NCBI GenBank assembly: GCA_000433515.1
Contig: FR891193.1
Coordinates: 9,930 to 15,674 of the forward strand
DNA length: 5,745 bases
Origin: Candidatus Colimorpha enterica
GTDB lineage: Bacteria; Bacillota; Clostridia; Oscillospirales; CAG-272
Direction of reading: 5' to 3'
The first letter of the stretch is position 1, and every line of letters begins with the position of its first letter. Made by a program: the position numbers and the translations under genes. This document shows, one piece after another, positions 1 through 5,493 of the stretch. Under the pieces are notes generated by a model. It searched no databases, was not told the DNA's origin, and worked only from the letters and a program-made list of their open reading frames with translations.

Positions 1-203
1 CGACCGGCTACGCAAGCGGCGGCGCCGGAGTTCCGGAGAGAATGACCGGGGTGGTCTTTATCGGGTATTCCGACAGAAACGGAACAAAAGTGAAAAAACT
101 GCGTCTTAACGGAAGCCGCAGCGAGGTAAGAGAAGCTGCGGCAGATGAGATCTTCCGGATGATAACCGGATGCTCATCGGAAAGGAATGAAAATGAACAA
201 TAA
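1..203 (+). CDS. cinA: CinA-family protein, C-terminal end (5' partial)
   Basis: This is the last 66 codons of a gene that begins before the window; complete codons start at position 3 and the stop is TAA at 201-203. The visible protein opens with TGYASGGAGVPERMTG, then VVFIGY, and ends with a GSRSEVREAAADEIFRMI helix. This matches the end of the CinA C-terminal domain (nicotinamide-nucleotide amidohydrolase, PncC/YgaD type), which has a TG-A-GG-G loop, a 'G-V-IGY' strand and a 'G-R--VR--A' final helix. In that family the domain deamidates NMN to nicotinate mononucleotide in pyridine nucleotide salvage. Many CinA proteins also carry an N-terminal MoCF-like ADP-ribose pyrophosphatase domain, but that part is not visible, so a stand-alone PncC-type protein is equally possible. 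The last codons overlap the start of the next gene, which suggests translational coupling. The family call rests on a short fragment. Confidence 0.72.
   Translation, partial: TGYASGGAGVPERMTGVVFIGYSDRNGTKVKKLRLNGSRSEVREAAADEIFRMITGCSSERNENEQ
181..186 (+). promoter_or_regulatory. Ribosome binding site that decides the LtaS-family start
   Basis: The sequence AAAGGA lies directly before ATG at 187 and 6 nt before the in-frame ATG at 193. Contact with 16S rRNA needs about 5-9 nt of spacing, so this site fits the ATG at 193 and is too close for the one at 187. The site lies inside the last codons of the CinA-family gene. Confidence 0.6.
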
Positions 204-2373
204 CAGCCGAACTATTTCTTCAGTCCGAAAAAGGGAACAGCCGTGGGAAAATTCCGTCCCGCTGATGCTGTATTTCCCGCTTTCGATGTTCTTCTGCGAG
301 CTTGTTGCGCGCCTTTCGACCTTCGGCGGGCTTAAGGCAGGGCAGTTTTTCCTTATACTTCTGACATCGCTTGCCGGCGGATTTCTTGTGTCGGCGGTGC
401 TTTCGCTTATCAGGAACAGAACCGCGCTGAGGATAGTCATAATAGCTCTTTCATTTATTTTTGCGCTTGTCTGCTCGTCGCAGATCGTGTATTTCGATAT
501 TTTCGGAAACTATTACAACTGGGCTGACTTCGGCATGGCGGGAGAGGCGGCGATAAACTTCAAAGATCAGCTGATGAACGGGATTTTCAATAAGCTGTTC
601 CCACTGTTCCTTGAATTTCTTCCCACGATCCTTCTTGCTGTCTTCAACAAGCGGCTGACCTTCTATCCGCTGAAGCGGGTGCCGTATGTCTTTTCGCTGC
701 TGCTGCTTGCTCTGTCGGCGGTGTCGTTCACGGTATTTTCCTTCGGAGCCTGTGCCGACCGGTCGTATCAGGGGACGCTTTACAGCTACCTGTTCCCCGA
801 CAGCGGCGACACATACATGAATTTCGGCGTTCTTACCGCGTCGAGGCTCAATATCGAGCAGCTGATCTTCGGGAAACGCTCCGGCGGGCTTCCCCCGGAC
901 GGCCCCCACACCAACCCTTCAAATCCGTTTGATACAAGCGGGAAAGACAACAGCGACAGTACGGGCGGCGGAGGCAATTCCTCCGGCGGAAGCGATACCG
1001 ACGAACCCAAGCCGCCTGTTGTATACGGCGACAACATTCTTGAGATAGATTTCGATGAGCTTATCAACAACGAGAGCAACGCAAGCATAAAAAAGCTCCA
1101 CGAGTATTTCAAAAACGTTACCCCGACAAAGAAAAACGAATATACCGGAATGTTTGAGGGGAAGAACCTGATATTCCTTACCCTTGAGGGATTCTCTGGA
1201 AAGGTGATAAGCAAGGAGCTTACACCGACGCTATATAAGATGTCGACCGAGGGCTTTGTATTCAACAATTACTACTGCTCTGTCTGGGCAGGCAGCACCC
1301 TGACCGGCGAATACGCAAACCTGACCGGAAATATGTACATGACGACCTCCTGTCTGAAGGGCAAAAACTCCGGAAACTATCAGCCGTTTGTCCTCGGCAA
1401 TCAGTTCAGGTCACTCGGCTACAAGACGATGTTCTTCCACGGTCACACCTACAATTACGCCTACGGACGCGAAAAGTGGGGACCGAACTTCGGATATGAG
1501 TATTACGGGGTCGGAAACGGGCTTGAGAACTTCACGGACAAGGACGGCAACAAGCTCAACACAAAGCTGTGGCCGAAATCCGACCATGAGGTGGCAAAGG
1601 TCACGGTCGGTCAGTATATCAACAACCAGCCCTTCCACATCTATTACATGACTATAAGCGGCCATGCGAACTACAACTTCCTCGGCGGAAACAGAATGTG
1701 TACAAAGCACAAAGCCGAGGTACAGAACCTGCCGTACAAATACACCGCGACAAAGGCATACATCGCGTGCCAGCTTGAGGTTGAGCTTATGGTGAAGGAG
1801 CTTATCGACAGGCTCGATGAGGCTGGAATCCTTGACAACACCGTGTTTGTGCTTGCTCCCGATCACTTCCCTTACGGGATAAACGACGACACCAAGACGG
1901 AGGGGTACAGCAAAGAGGACGCCCTCGGCGATCTTTACGGCTTGTCTCCCAATGATATTTTCCACAATCTTGACCTTTACAGGAACTCCCTGATAATCTG
2001 GTCGTCAAGCATGAAGGAGCCGGTCGTTGTCGACACTCCGTGCTCGGCAATTGACATTCTTCCGACGGTTTCAAACCTGTTCGGACTGAAATACGACTCA
2101 AGGCTCATGACCGGGGTCGATGTTATGTCCGGAACCGACCCGTTTGTGATAATCAAGTGCCTGAACGACGGAAATGCCAGGTGCTGGGTCAATAAATACG
2201 GCTCGTATGTCCCGAACCGCGGATTTATCCCCGCCGAGGGCTACAGTGCCGACGAGGACGCAATCAAGGAATACGTCAAAGGTATGAACAGCCTGCTGAA
2301 AACCAAGCTCAGCTATGCCACCTCAATAGTCGACTATAACTATTACAATTATCTCAAAAATTACCTGAAATAA
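193..2373 (+). CDS. LtaS-family phosphoglycerol transferase / sulfatase-fold membrane protein
   Basis: This 726-residue protein has the architecture of lipoteichoic acid synthase. Five membrane helices lie at about residues 21-41, 49-73, 79-101, 135-151 and 163-185. A Gly/Ser/Asp/Pro-rich linker (about 230-276) follows, then an extracytoplasmic alkaline-phosphatase-superfamily domain (about 324-660). By comparison with S. aureus LtaS, the metal and catalytic residues are E332 (in FLTLEGFS), nucleophile T369 (in AGSTLTGEY), D557-H558 (in LAPDHFP) and substrate-side H416 and H491. R426 probably matches the LtaS active-site arginine, with one extra residue before it. The motif IDILPTVSNLFGL near 620 is typical of the fold. 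The family transfers phosphoglycerol from phosphatidylglycerol to envelope polymers, but the true substrate here is unknown; a phosphoethanolamine transferase is an alternative. The ATG at 193 is preferred over 187 (728 residues) because of ribosome-site spacing. The gene overlaps the CinA-family gene by 11 nt and lies 24 nt before proB. An Ala-Cys-Ala motif at 186-188, just after helix 5, could be a signal peptidase site. The 646-residue S. aureus LtaS is shorter, the difference lying partly in the linker. Confidence 0.88.
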   Translation: MNNNSRTISSVRKREQPWENSVPLMLYFPLSMFFCELVARLSTFGGLKAGQFFLILLTSLAGGFLVSAVLSLIRNRTALRIVIIALSFIFALVCSSQIVYFDIFGNYYNWADFGMAGEAAINFKDQLMNGIFNKLFPLFLEFLPTILLAVFNKRLTFYPLKRVPYVFSLLLLALSAVSFTVFSFGACADRSYQGTLYSYLFPDSGDTYMNFGVLTASRLNIEQLIFGKRSGGLPPDGPHTNPSNPFDTSGKDNSDSTGGGGNSSGGSDTDEPKPPVVYGDNILEIDFDELINNESNASIKKLHEYFKNVTPTKKNEYTGMFEGKNLIFLTLEGFSGKVISKELTPTLYKMSTEGFVFNNYYCSVWAGSTLTGEYANLTGNMYMTTSCLKGKNSGNYQPFVLGNQFRSLGYKTMFFHGHTYNYAYGREKWGPNFGYEYYGVGNGLENFTDKDGNKLNTKLWPKSDHEVAKVTVGQYINNQPFHIYYMTISGHANYNFLGGNRMCTKHKAEVQNLPYKYTATKAYIACQLEVELMVKELIDRLDEAGILDNTVFVLAPDHFPYGINDDTKTEGYSKEDALGDLYGLSPNDIFHNLDLYRNSLIIWSSSMKEPVVVDTPCSAIDILPTVSNLFGLKYDSRLMTGVDVMSGTDPFVIIKCLNDGNARCWVNKYGSYVPNRGFIPAEGYSADEDAIKEYVKGMNSLLKTKLSYATSIVDYNYYNYLKNYLK

Positions 2374-2397
2374 TCACTGAAATCAAGGAACCATCAA

Positions 2398-3171
2398 ATG
2401 AAAATTGTCATCAAGGTCGGGACATCAACGCTTGCCTACCCGAACGGCAGTCTCAACATCAGAAGAACAGAGGAGCTCTGCAAGGTCATGAGCGATCTCA
2501 AGAACGCGGGTCATGAGATAATCCTCGTATCCTCCGGCGCTATCGGAATGGGCGTGGGAAAGCTGGCGCTCAAGGGAAAGCCGACTGATATGCCGACGAA
2601 ACAGGCGGCGGCTGCCGTCGGTCAGTGCGAGCTTATGTATGTGTACGACAAGCTGTTCTCGGAATACAGCCATACGGTAGCGCAGATACTTCTGACGGCT
2701 TCCGACGTGAGGCACGACGAGAGGCACGGAAACTTCACGAATACCATGAACCGTCTGCTTGAGCTCGGAGTGCTTCCGATAATCAACGAAAACGACACGG
2801 TTTCGACCGAGGAGATAAGCATCGGAGACAACGACACGCTTGCCGCGATAGTTGCTGTCAGCGTCAATGCCGATCTTCTGATACTTCTCTCGGACATCGA
2901 CGGGCTTTACGACGGCGATCCGAGGAAAAAAGCCGACGCAAAGCTGATCCCGGTCGTGAGGAGGCTTTCCGACGTCATGAATTTTGCCGGAGAGCCGGGA
3001 AGCGCTCTCGGGACCGGCGGTATGAGGACAAAGCTCCACGCGGCGGAGATCTGCAGTGAAGCCGGGTGCGATACGGTCATCGCAAACGGCGCTGAGCCGA
3101 TGAACCTTTACGACATCGCATCGGGGAAGCCGGTCGGGACAAGATTCATTGCCGAAGGCAGACGGGGATAA
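2398..3171 (+). CDS. proB: Glutamate 5-kinase, short form without PUA domain
   Basis: ProB phosphorylates L-glutamate with ATP to gamma-glutamyl 5-phosphate, the first and committed step of proline synthesis in the cytosol. The 257 residues cover the whole amino-acid-kinase domain: KVGTSTL at 6-12, LVSSGAIGMG at 43-52, KQAAAAVGQ at 68-76, LGVLPIINENDTVS at 123-136, GDNDTLAA at 143-150, LSDIDGLYDGDP at 164-175 and GTGGMRTKLHAA at 205-216. The protein ends a few residues after GTRF (247-250). That is about where the kinase domain ends in E. coli ProB (367 residues), whose C-terminal PUA domain is absent here. Nothing suggests a frameshift: the stop is followed 2 nt later by the proA start, and proA has a full-length N-terminus. 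The ATG is the first possible start, because the same frame carries the LtaS-family stop at 2371-2373. AAGGA at 2385-2389 gives 8 nt spacing. The active-site motifs are intact, so an active enzyme is expected. Proline feedback control is likely but cannot be read from the sequence. Confidence 0.97.
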   Translation: MKIVIKVGTSTLAYPNGSLNIRRTEELCKVMSDLKNAGHEIILVSSGAIGMGVGKLALKGKPTDMPTKQAAAAVGQCELMYVYDKLFSEYSHTVAQILLTASDVRHDERHGNFTNTMNRLLELGVLPIINENDTVSTEEISIGDNDTLAAIVAVSVNADLLILLSDIDGLYDGDPRKKADAKLIPVVRRLSDVMNFAGEPGSALGTGGMRTKLHAAEICSEAGCDTVIANGAEPMNLYDIASGKPVGTRFIAEGRRG

Positions 3172-3173
3172 CC

Positions 3174-4433
3174 ATGACAACGAAAGAAATACTTGAAAAA
3201 GCGGTAAAGGCAAAGACGGGGCTGGGGCTTCTGTCGCCGGATGAGAAGAACCGCGCGCTTAATGCGATGGCTGACGCGATACTTGAGGCTGAGGCTGATA
3301 TTCTTGCCGCAAACGCAGAGGACGTTGAGGCGGCGAGAGGGAAAATATCAGGCGTCATGATCGACCGTCTGGCGCTCAATCACTCAAGGATCGCCGGGAT
3401 GGCAGAGGGGATACGCGAGGTCGCAGCTCTTCCCGATCCTGTCGGAAGGGTGCTTTCGGCTCATGTGCTTGAAAACGGGCTTGAGATATCGAAGATATCG
3501 GTTCCGCTCGGCGTGGTTGCGATAATCTACGAAAGCCGTCCTAATGTTACCTCCGATGCGGCGGCGCTCTGCCTGAAGAGCGGGAACGTCTGCGTGCTGA
3601 GAGGCGGGAAGGAAGCCTTCCGTTCGTCGTCGGAGACGGTGAAAGCCATGCGCTCCGGACTTGAAAGGGTAGGCTTTGACCCGGATTTCGTCAATATCGT
3701 CACCGACATTTCAAGAAACAGCGCGAACGAGCTTATGACTGCGGTGGGCTATGTCGATCTTCTCATTCCGAGAGGCGGCGCGGGGCTGATAAAAGCCTGC
3801 ACCGAGAATGCAAAGGTCCCCTGCATTGAGACGGGAACCGGAATATGCCACATTTACGTTGATAAGACGGCAGACCCGGGAAAGGCGCTTGCGATAATCG
3901 AAAACGCAAAGACTCAGCGCCCGTCGGTATGCAATGCCTGCGAGGTCTGCCTTGTCAGCCGGGATATTGCACCGTCGTTTCTGCCGATGCTGAAGAAGCG
4001 TCTGGCTGACGACAGAGCCGCGCGGGGAGAGGTGCCGGTTGAGCTTCGTCTCTGCAGTGAAGCCGCGAAGATAATTGACGGAACCCCTGCCGGGGAGCGC
4101 GATTTTGACACGGAATTTCTTGACTATATATTGGCTGTCAAGGTGGTTTCCGGGGTGAAGGAGGCGACGGAACACATTTCCGCGCACTCCACTCATCACA
4201 GCGACGCGATCATCACCGAAAGCGAAGAAAACGCCGGACTTTTCACAAGGACGGTGGACAGCGCGGCGGTCTATGTCAATGCCTCGACCCGTTTCACCGA
4301 CGGCGGGCAGTTCGGTCTCGGTTGTGAAATGGGGATCTCGACGCAGAAGCTCCACGCAAGAGGTCCGATGGGGCTTGAGGAGCTTAACTCGTACAAATAC
4401 GTGATCCGCGGGAACGGACAGACAAGGAAATGA
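3174..4433 (+). CDS. proA: Gamma-glutamyl phosphate reductase (glutamate-5-semialdehyde dehydrogenase)
   Basis: ProA reduces gamma-glutamyl phosphate with NADPH to glutamate-5-semialdehyde, which cyclises spontaneously to pyrroline-5-carboxylate. It is the second step of proline synthesis and usually works close to ProB because its substrate is labile. The length of 419 residues matches the family (about 417 in E. coli). Visible signatures are PLGVVAIIYESRPNVT, the LRGGKEA nucleotide-binding turn, LIPRGGAGLI, ETGTG at 219-223, the catalytic-cysteine segment QRPSVCNACE with the nucleophile at C253, and the terminal NASTRFTDGGQFGLG and STQKLHARGPMGLEEL blocks. Two more cysteines, C256 and C259, give a C-x2-C-x2-C spacing around the nucleophile, where many homologues have other residues. 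The start lies 2 nt after the proB stop, with a GGGGA ribosome site (3164-3168) inside the end of proB, so translation is probably coupled to ProB. Confidence 0.97.
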   Translation: MTTKEILEKAVKAKTGLGLLSPDEKNRALNAMADAILEAEADILAANAEDVEAARGKISGVMIDRLALNHSRIAGMAEGIREVAALPDPVGRVLSAHVLENGLEISKISVPLGVVAIIYESRPNVTSDAAALCLKSGNVCVLRGGKEAFRSSSETVKAMRSGLERVGFDPDFVNIVTDISRNSANELMTAVGYVDLLIPRGGAGLIKACTENAKVPCIETGTGICHIYVDKTADPGKALAIIENAKTQRPSVCNACEVCLVSRDIAPSFLPMLKKRLADDRAARGEVPVELRLCSEAAKIIDGTPAGERDFDTEFLDYILAVKVVSGVKEATEHISAHSTHHSDAIITESEENAGLFTRTVDSAAVYVNASTRFTDGGQFGLGCEMGISTQKLHARGPMGLEELNSYKYVIRGNGQTRK

Positions 4434-4443
4434 GGGCAACGGA

Positions 4444-5241
4444 ATGAAATACGGATTCATAGGTTGCGGAAACATGGGCGGCGCGCTTGCAGGAGCGGCG
4501 GCAAAGGCGGTTCCCGCTGATGAAATACTTGTCTCCGACAGGGACGGGGCAAAGACGGCGGCATTTTCGGCTGAGACCGGTGCGTCTGTCGGAAGTGCGG
4601 CTCAGGTCGCAGAAAAATGCGGTTACATTTTTCTCGGAGTGAAGCCGCAGATGCTTGCGGATATGTTTTCGGAGATAAGGCCGGTGCTCGAGAAGCGGAG
4701 CGGAAGGTTCGTTCTTGTTTCGATGGCGGCGGGAGTCAAGATATCAAGGATAAAAGAGCTTGCCGGAGCCGATTATCCGGTCATAAGGATAATGCCGAAC
4801 ATCCCGGCGGCAGTCGGAGAGGGAATGATACTTTACTGCACCGACGGGGTGACCGCGGATGAGACGGAGGAGTTCCTTTCTCTCATGAGCCGCGCGGGTA
4901 AGCTCTGTCAGCTTGAGGAAAAGCTGATCGATGCGGGAAGCGCCGTTTCGGGATGCGGTCCGGCTTATGCCTTCATGTTCATCGAGGCGCTTGCCGACGG
5001 CGGCGTTCAGTGCGGGCTTCCGCGCGACAAGGCGATCCTTCTTGCCGCGCAGACTCTTCTCGGTTCGGCAAAGACGGTCATCGAAAACGGCACTCACCCC
5101 GGAGTTCTGAAGGACGCGGTGTGCAGTCCCGGAGGAACGACAATTGCCGGAGTCCATGCCCTTGAAAAATCCGCATTCAGAGGTGCGGCGGCGGATGCCG
5201 TGCTTGCCGGGTATGAGAGGACGCTGGAGCTGGGTAAATAA
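4444..5241 (+). CDS. proC: Pyrroline-5-carboxylate reductase
   Basis: ProC reduces pyrroline-5-carboxylate to L-proline with NAD(P)H, the last step of the pathway encoded by the two genes before it. At 265 residues it has normal length for the family. The N-terminal Rossmann fold shows G7-x-G9-x-x-G12 in FIGCGNMGG, followed by the VKPQM strand (66-70), SMAAGV (93-98) and RIMPN (115-119). The C-terminal dimerisation domain carries the substrate-binding signature: SAVSGCGPAYAFMFIEAL at 166-183 and VCSPGGTTIAG at 226-236. The usual SGSGPAY is SGCGPAY here, with Cys171 replacing a serine. An arginine after the second strand (SDRDGAK) is compatible with NADPH preference, but this is inference only. 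The start is 10 nt after the proA stop; GAGGG at 4432-4436 overlaps that stop and gives 7 nt spacing. It is the last gene before the terminator. Confidence 0.97.
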   Translation: MKYGFIGCGNMGGALAGAAAKAVPADEILVSDRDGAKTAAFSAETGASVGSAAQVAEKCGYIFLGVKPQMLADMFSEIRPVLEKRSGRFVLVSMAAGVKISRIKELAGADYPVIRIMPNIPAAVGEGMILYCTDGVTADETEEFLSLMSRAGKLCQLEEKLIDAGSAVSGCGPAYAFMFIEALADGGVQCGLPRDKAILLAAQTLLGSAKTVIENGTHPGVLKDAVCSPGGTTIAGVHALEKSAFRGAAADAVLAGYERTLELGK

Positions 5242-5246
5242 GACGG

Positions 5247-5278
5247 AAAACAAAGTCTCTTCGGGGCTTTGTTTTTTT
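5247..5278 (+). terminator. Rho-independent terminator after proC
   Basis: It begins 5 nt after the proC stop. A perfect 9-bp stem pairs AAAACAAAG (5247-5255) with CTTTGTTTT (5267-5275), extended inward by TCTC/GGGG pairs (two of them G-T) around a TTC loop at 5260-5262. Part of the T run is in the stem, and it continues to 5278 (seven T in total). Because the outer stem is A/T, the A run opposite the T run could also support termination from the other strand. It marks the end of the cinA-ltaS-proBAC unit. Confidence 0.88.
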
Positions 5279-5318
5279 GATACGGTGCGGAATTCTGTCG
5301 GATTCTTCAATAAAATCA

Positions 5319-5377
5319 CCGCTTTTCGCGGAAGAACGGCGGCATGACTTCCGCAGGGCGGGCTCTGCCGCTTTTTT
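5319..5377 (+). terminator. Possible second terminator with competing hairpins in the proC downstream spacer
   Basis: The spacer contains several overlapping inverted repeats. GCGGAAG (5328-5334) pairs with CTTCCGC (5348-5354). GCGGCA (5339-5344), which lies in the loop of the first stem, pairs with TGCCGC (5366-5371) and is followed at once by six T (5372-5377), as in an intrinsic terminator. Inside that second stem, CCGC (5351-5354) can pair with GCGG (5358-5361); GCAGGG (5353-5358) with CTCTGC (5363-5368) is a further option. CCGC (5319-5322) and GCGG (5328-5331) also match. The simplest reading is a back-up terminator for readthrough from proC. No convincing promoter for a separate small RNA was found ahead of it. 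Confidence 0.45.
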
Positions 5378-5447
5378 CGCGTGAACACCCTATTGCAAAA
5401 AATTCCGGTCGGTGATATAATCATATTATCGGAATATAACGGCGGCA
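5335..5447 (+). repeat. 10-bp direct repeat AACGGCGGCA flanking the promoter
   Basis: AACGGCGGCA occurs at 5335-5344, inside the terminator-like structure, and again at 5438-5447, a few bases after the predicted transcription start of the next gene. The copies are 103 nt apart and neither is longer than 10 bp. Chance in GC-rich DNA remains a reasonable explanation. A paired regulator site is possible but unsupported. Confidence 0.3.
5393..5421 (+). promoter_or_regulatory. Vegetative (sigma-A type) promoter with extended -10
   Basis: The -35 box TTGCAA (5393-5398; four of six match TTGACA) is followed by a 17-nt spacer and a perfect -10 box TATAAT (5416-5421). TG at 5413-5414 one base before the -10 makes it an extended -10 element. 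Transcription should start near 5428, leaving a leader of about 65 nt before the zinc-ribbon gene. It lies after both terminator candidates, so this gene is probably transcribed independently of the proline operon. Confidence 0.82.
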
Positions 5448-5469
5448 CCGCGGTTTTTCGGCTGATGCC
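5444..5469 (+). other. Possible leader hairpin upstream of the zinc-ribbon gene
   Basis: GGCACCG (5444-5450) can pair with CGG (5459-5461) and TGCC (5466-5469), leaving a 4-nt bulge (CTGA) and a T-rich loop. The ribosome binding site lies 10 nt after it and stays free. It does not match a riboswitch class I recognise. The pairing is short and interrupted, so it may be incidental. Confidence 0.22.
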
Positions 5470-5479
5470 CCGGAGAAAC

Positions 5480-5485
5480 AGGAGG
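5480..5485 (+). promoter_or_regulatory. Ribosome binding site that decides the zinc-ribbon gene start
   Basis: A full AGGAGG consensus lies 8 nt before the ATG at 5494 and only 2 nt before the in-frame ATG at 5488. Spacing therefore favours 5494. Confidence 0.75.
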
Positions 5486-5493
5486 AAATGAAA

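Noticed and set aside
919..1268. Minus-strand open frames opposite the LtaS-family linker
   Set aside because: They reflect the low-complexity Gly/Ser-coding linker read in reverse.
2371..2400. The LtaS-family gene and proB share the same reading frame, separated by one TAA and eight sense codons, so readthrough could fuse them
   Set aside because: TAA is a strong stop, proB has a well-placed ribosome site at 2385-2389, and joining a membrane/extracellular enzyme to a cytosolic kinase makes no functional sense.
2425..3213. Long minus-strand open frame opposite proB (262 codons)
   Set aside because: ProB on the + strand is certain from its motifs. The antisense translation is rich in Arg/His/Ser/Val with no domain or ribosome site.
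3711..4475. Long minus-strand open frame opposite proA (254 codons)
   Set aside because: It is a shadow of the proA frame, with no family resemblance and no promoter or ribosome site.
5277..5316. Possible promoter for a small RNA: TTGATA at 5277-5282 with an A/T-rich -10
   Set aside because: No acceptable -10 sits at 16-18 nt. The AATAAAAT stretch is too far downstream, and the -35 overlaps the T run of the proC terminator.
5422..5493. T-box or riboswitch in the leader of the zinc-ribbon gene
   Set aside because: The leader is only about 65 nt, lacks a T-box sequence or known riboswitch core, and has no terminator before the start codon.
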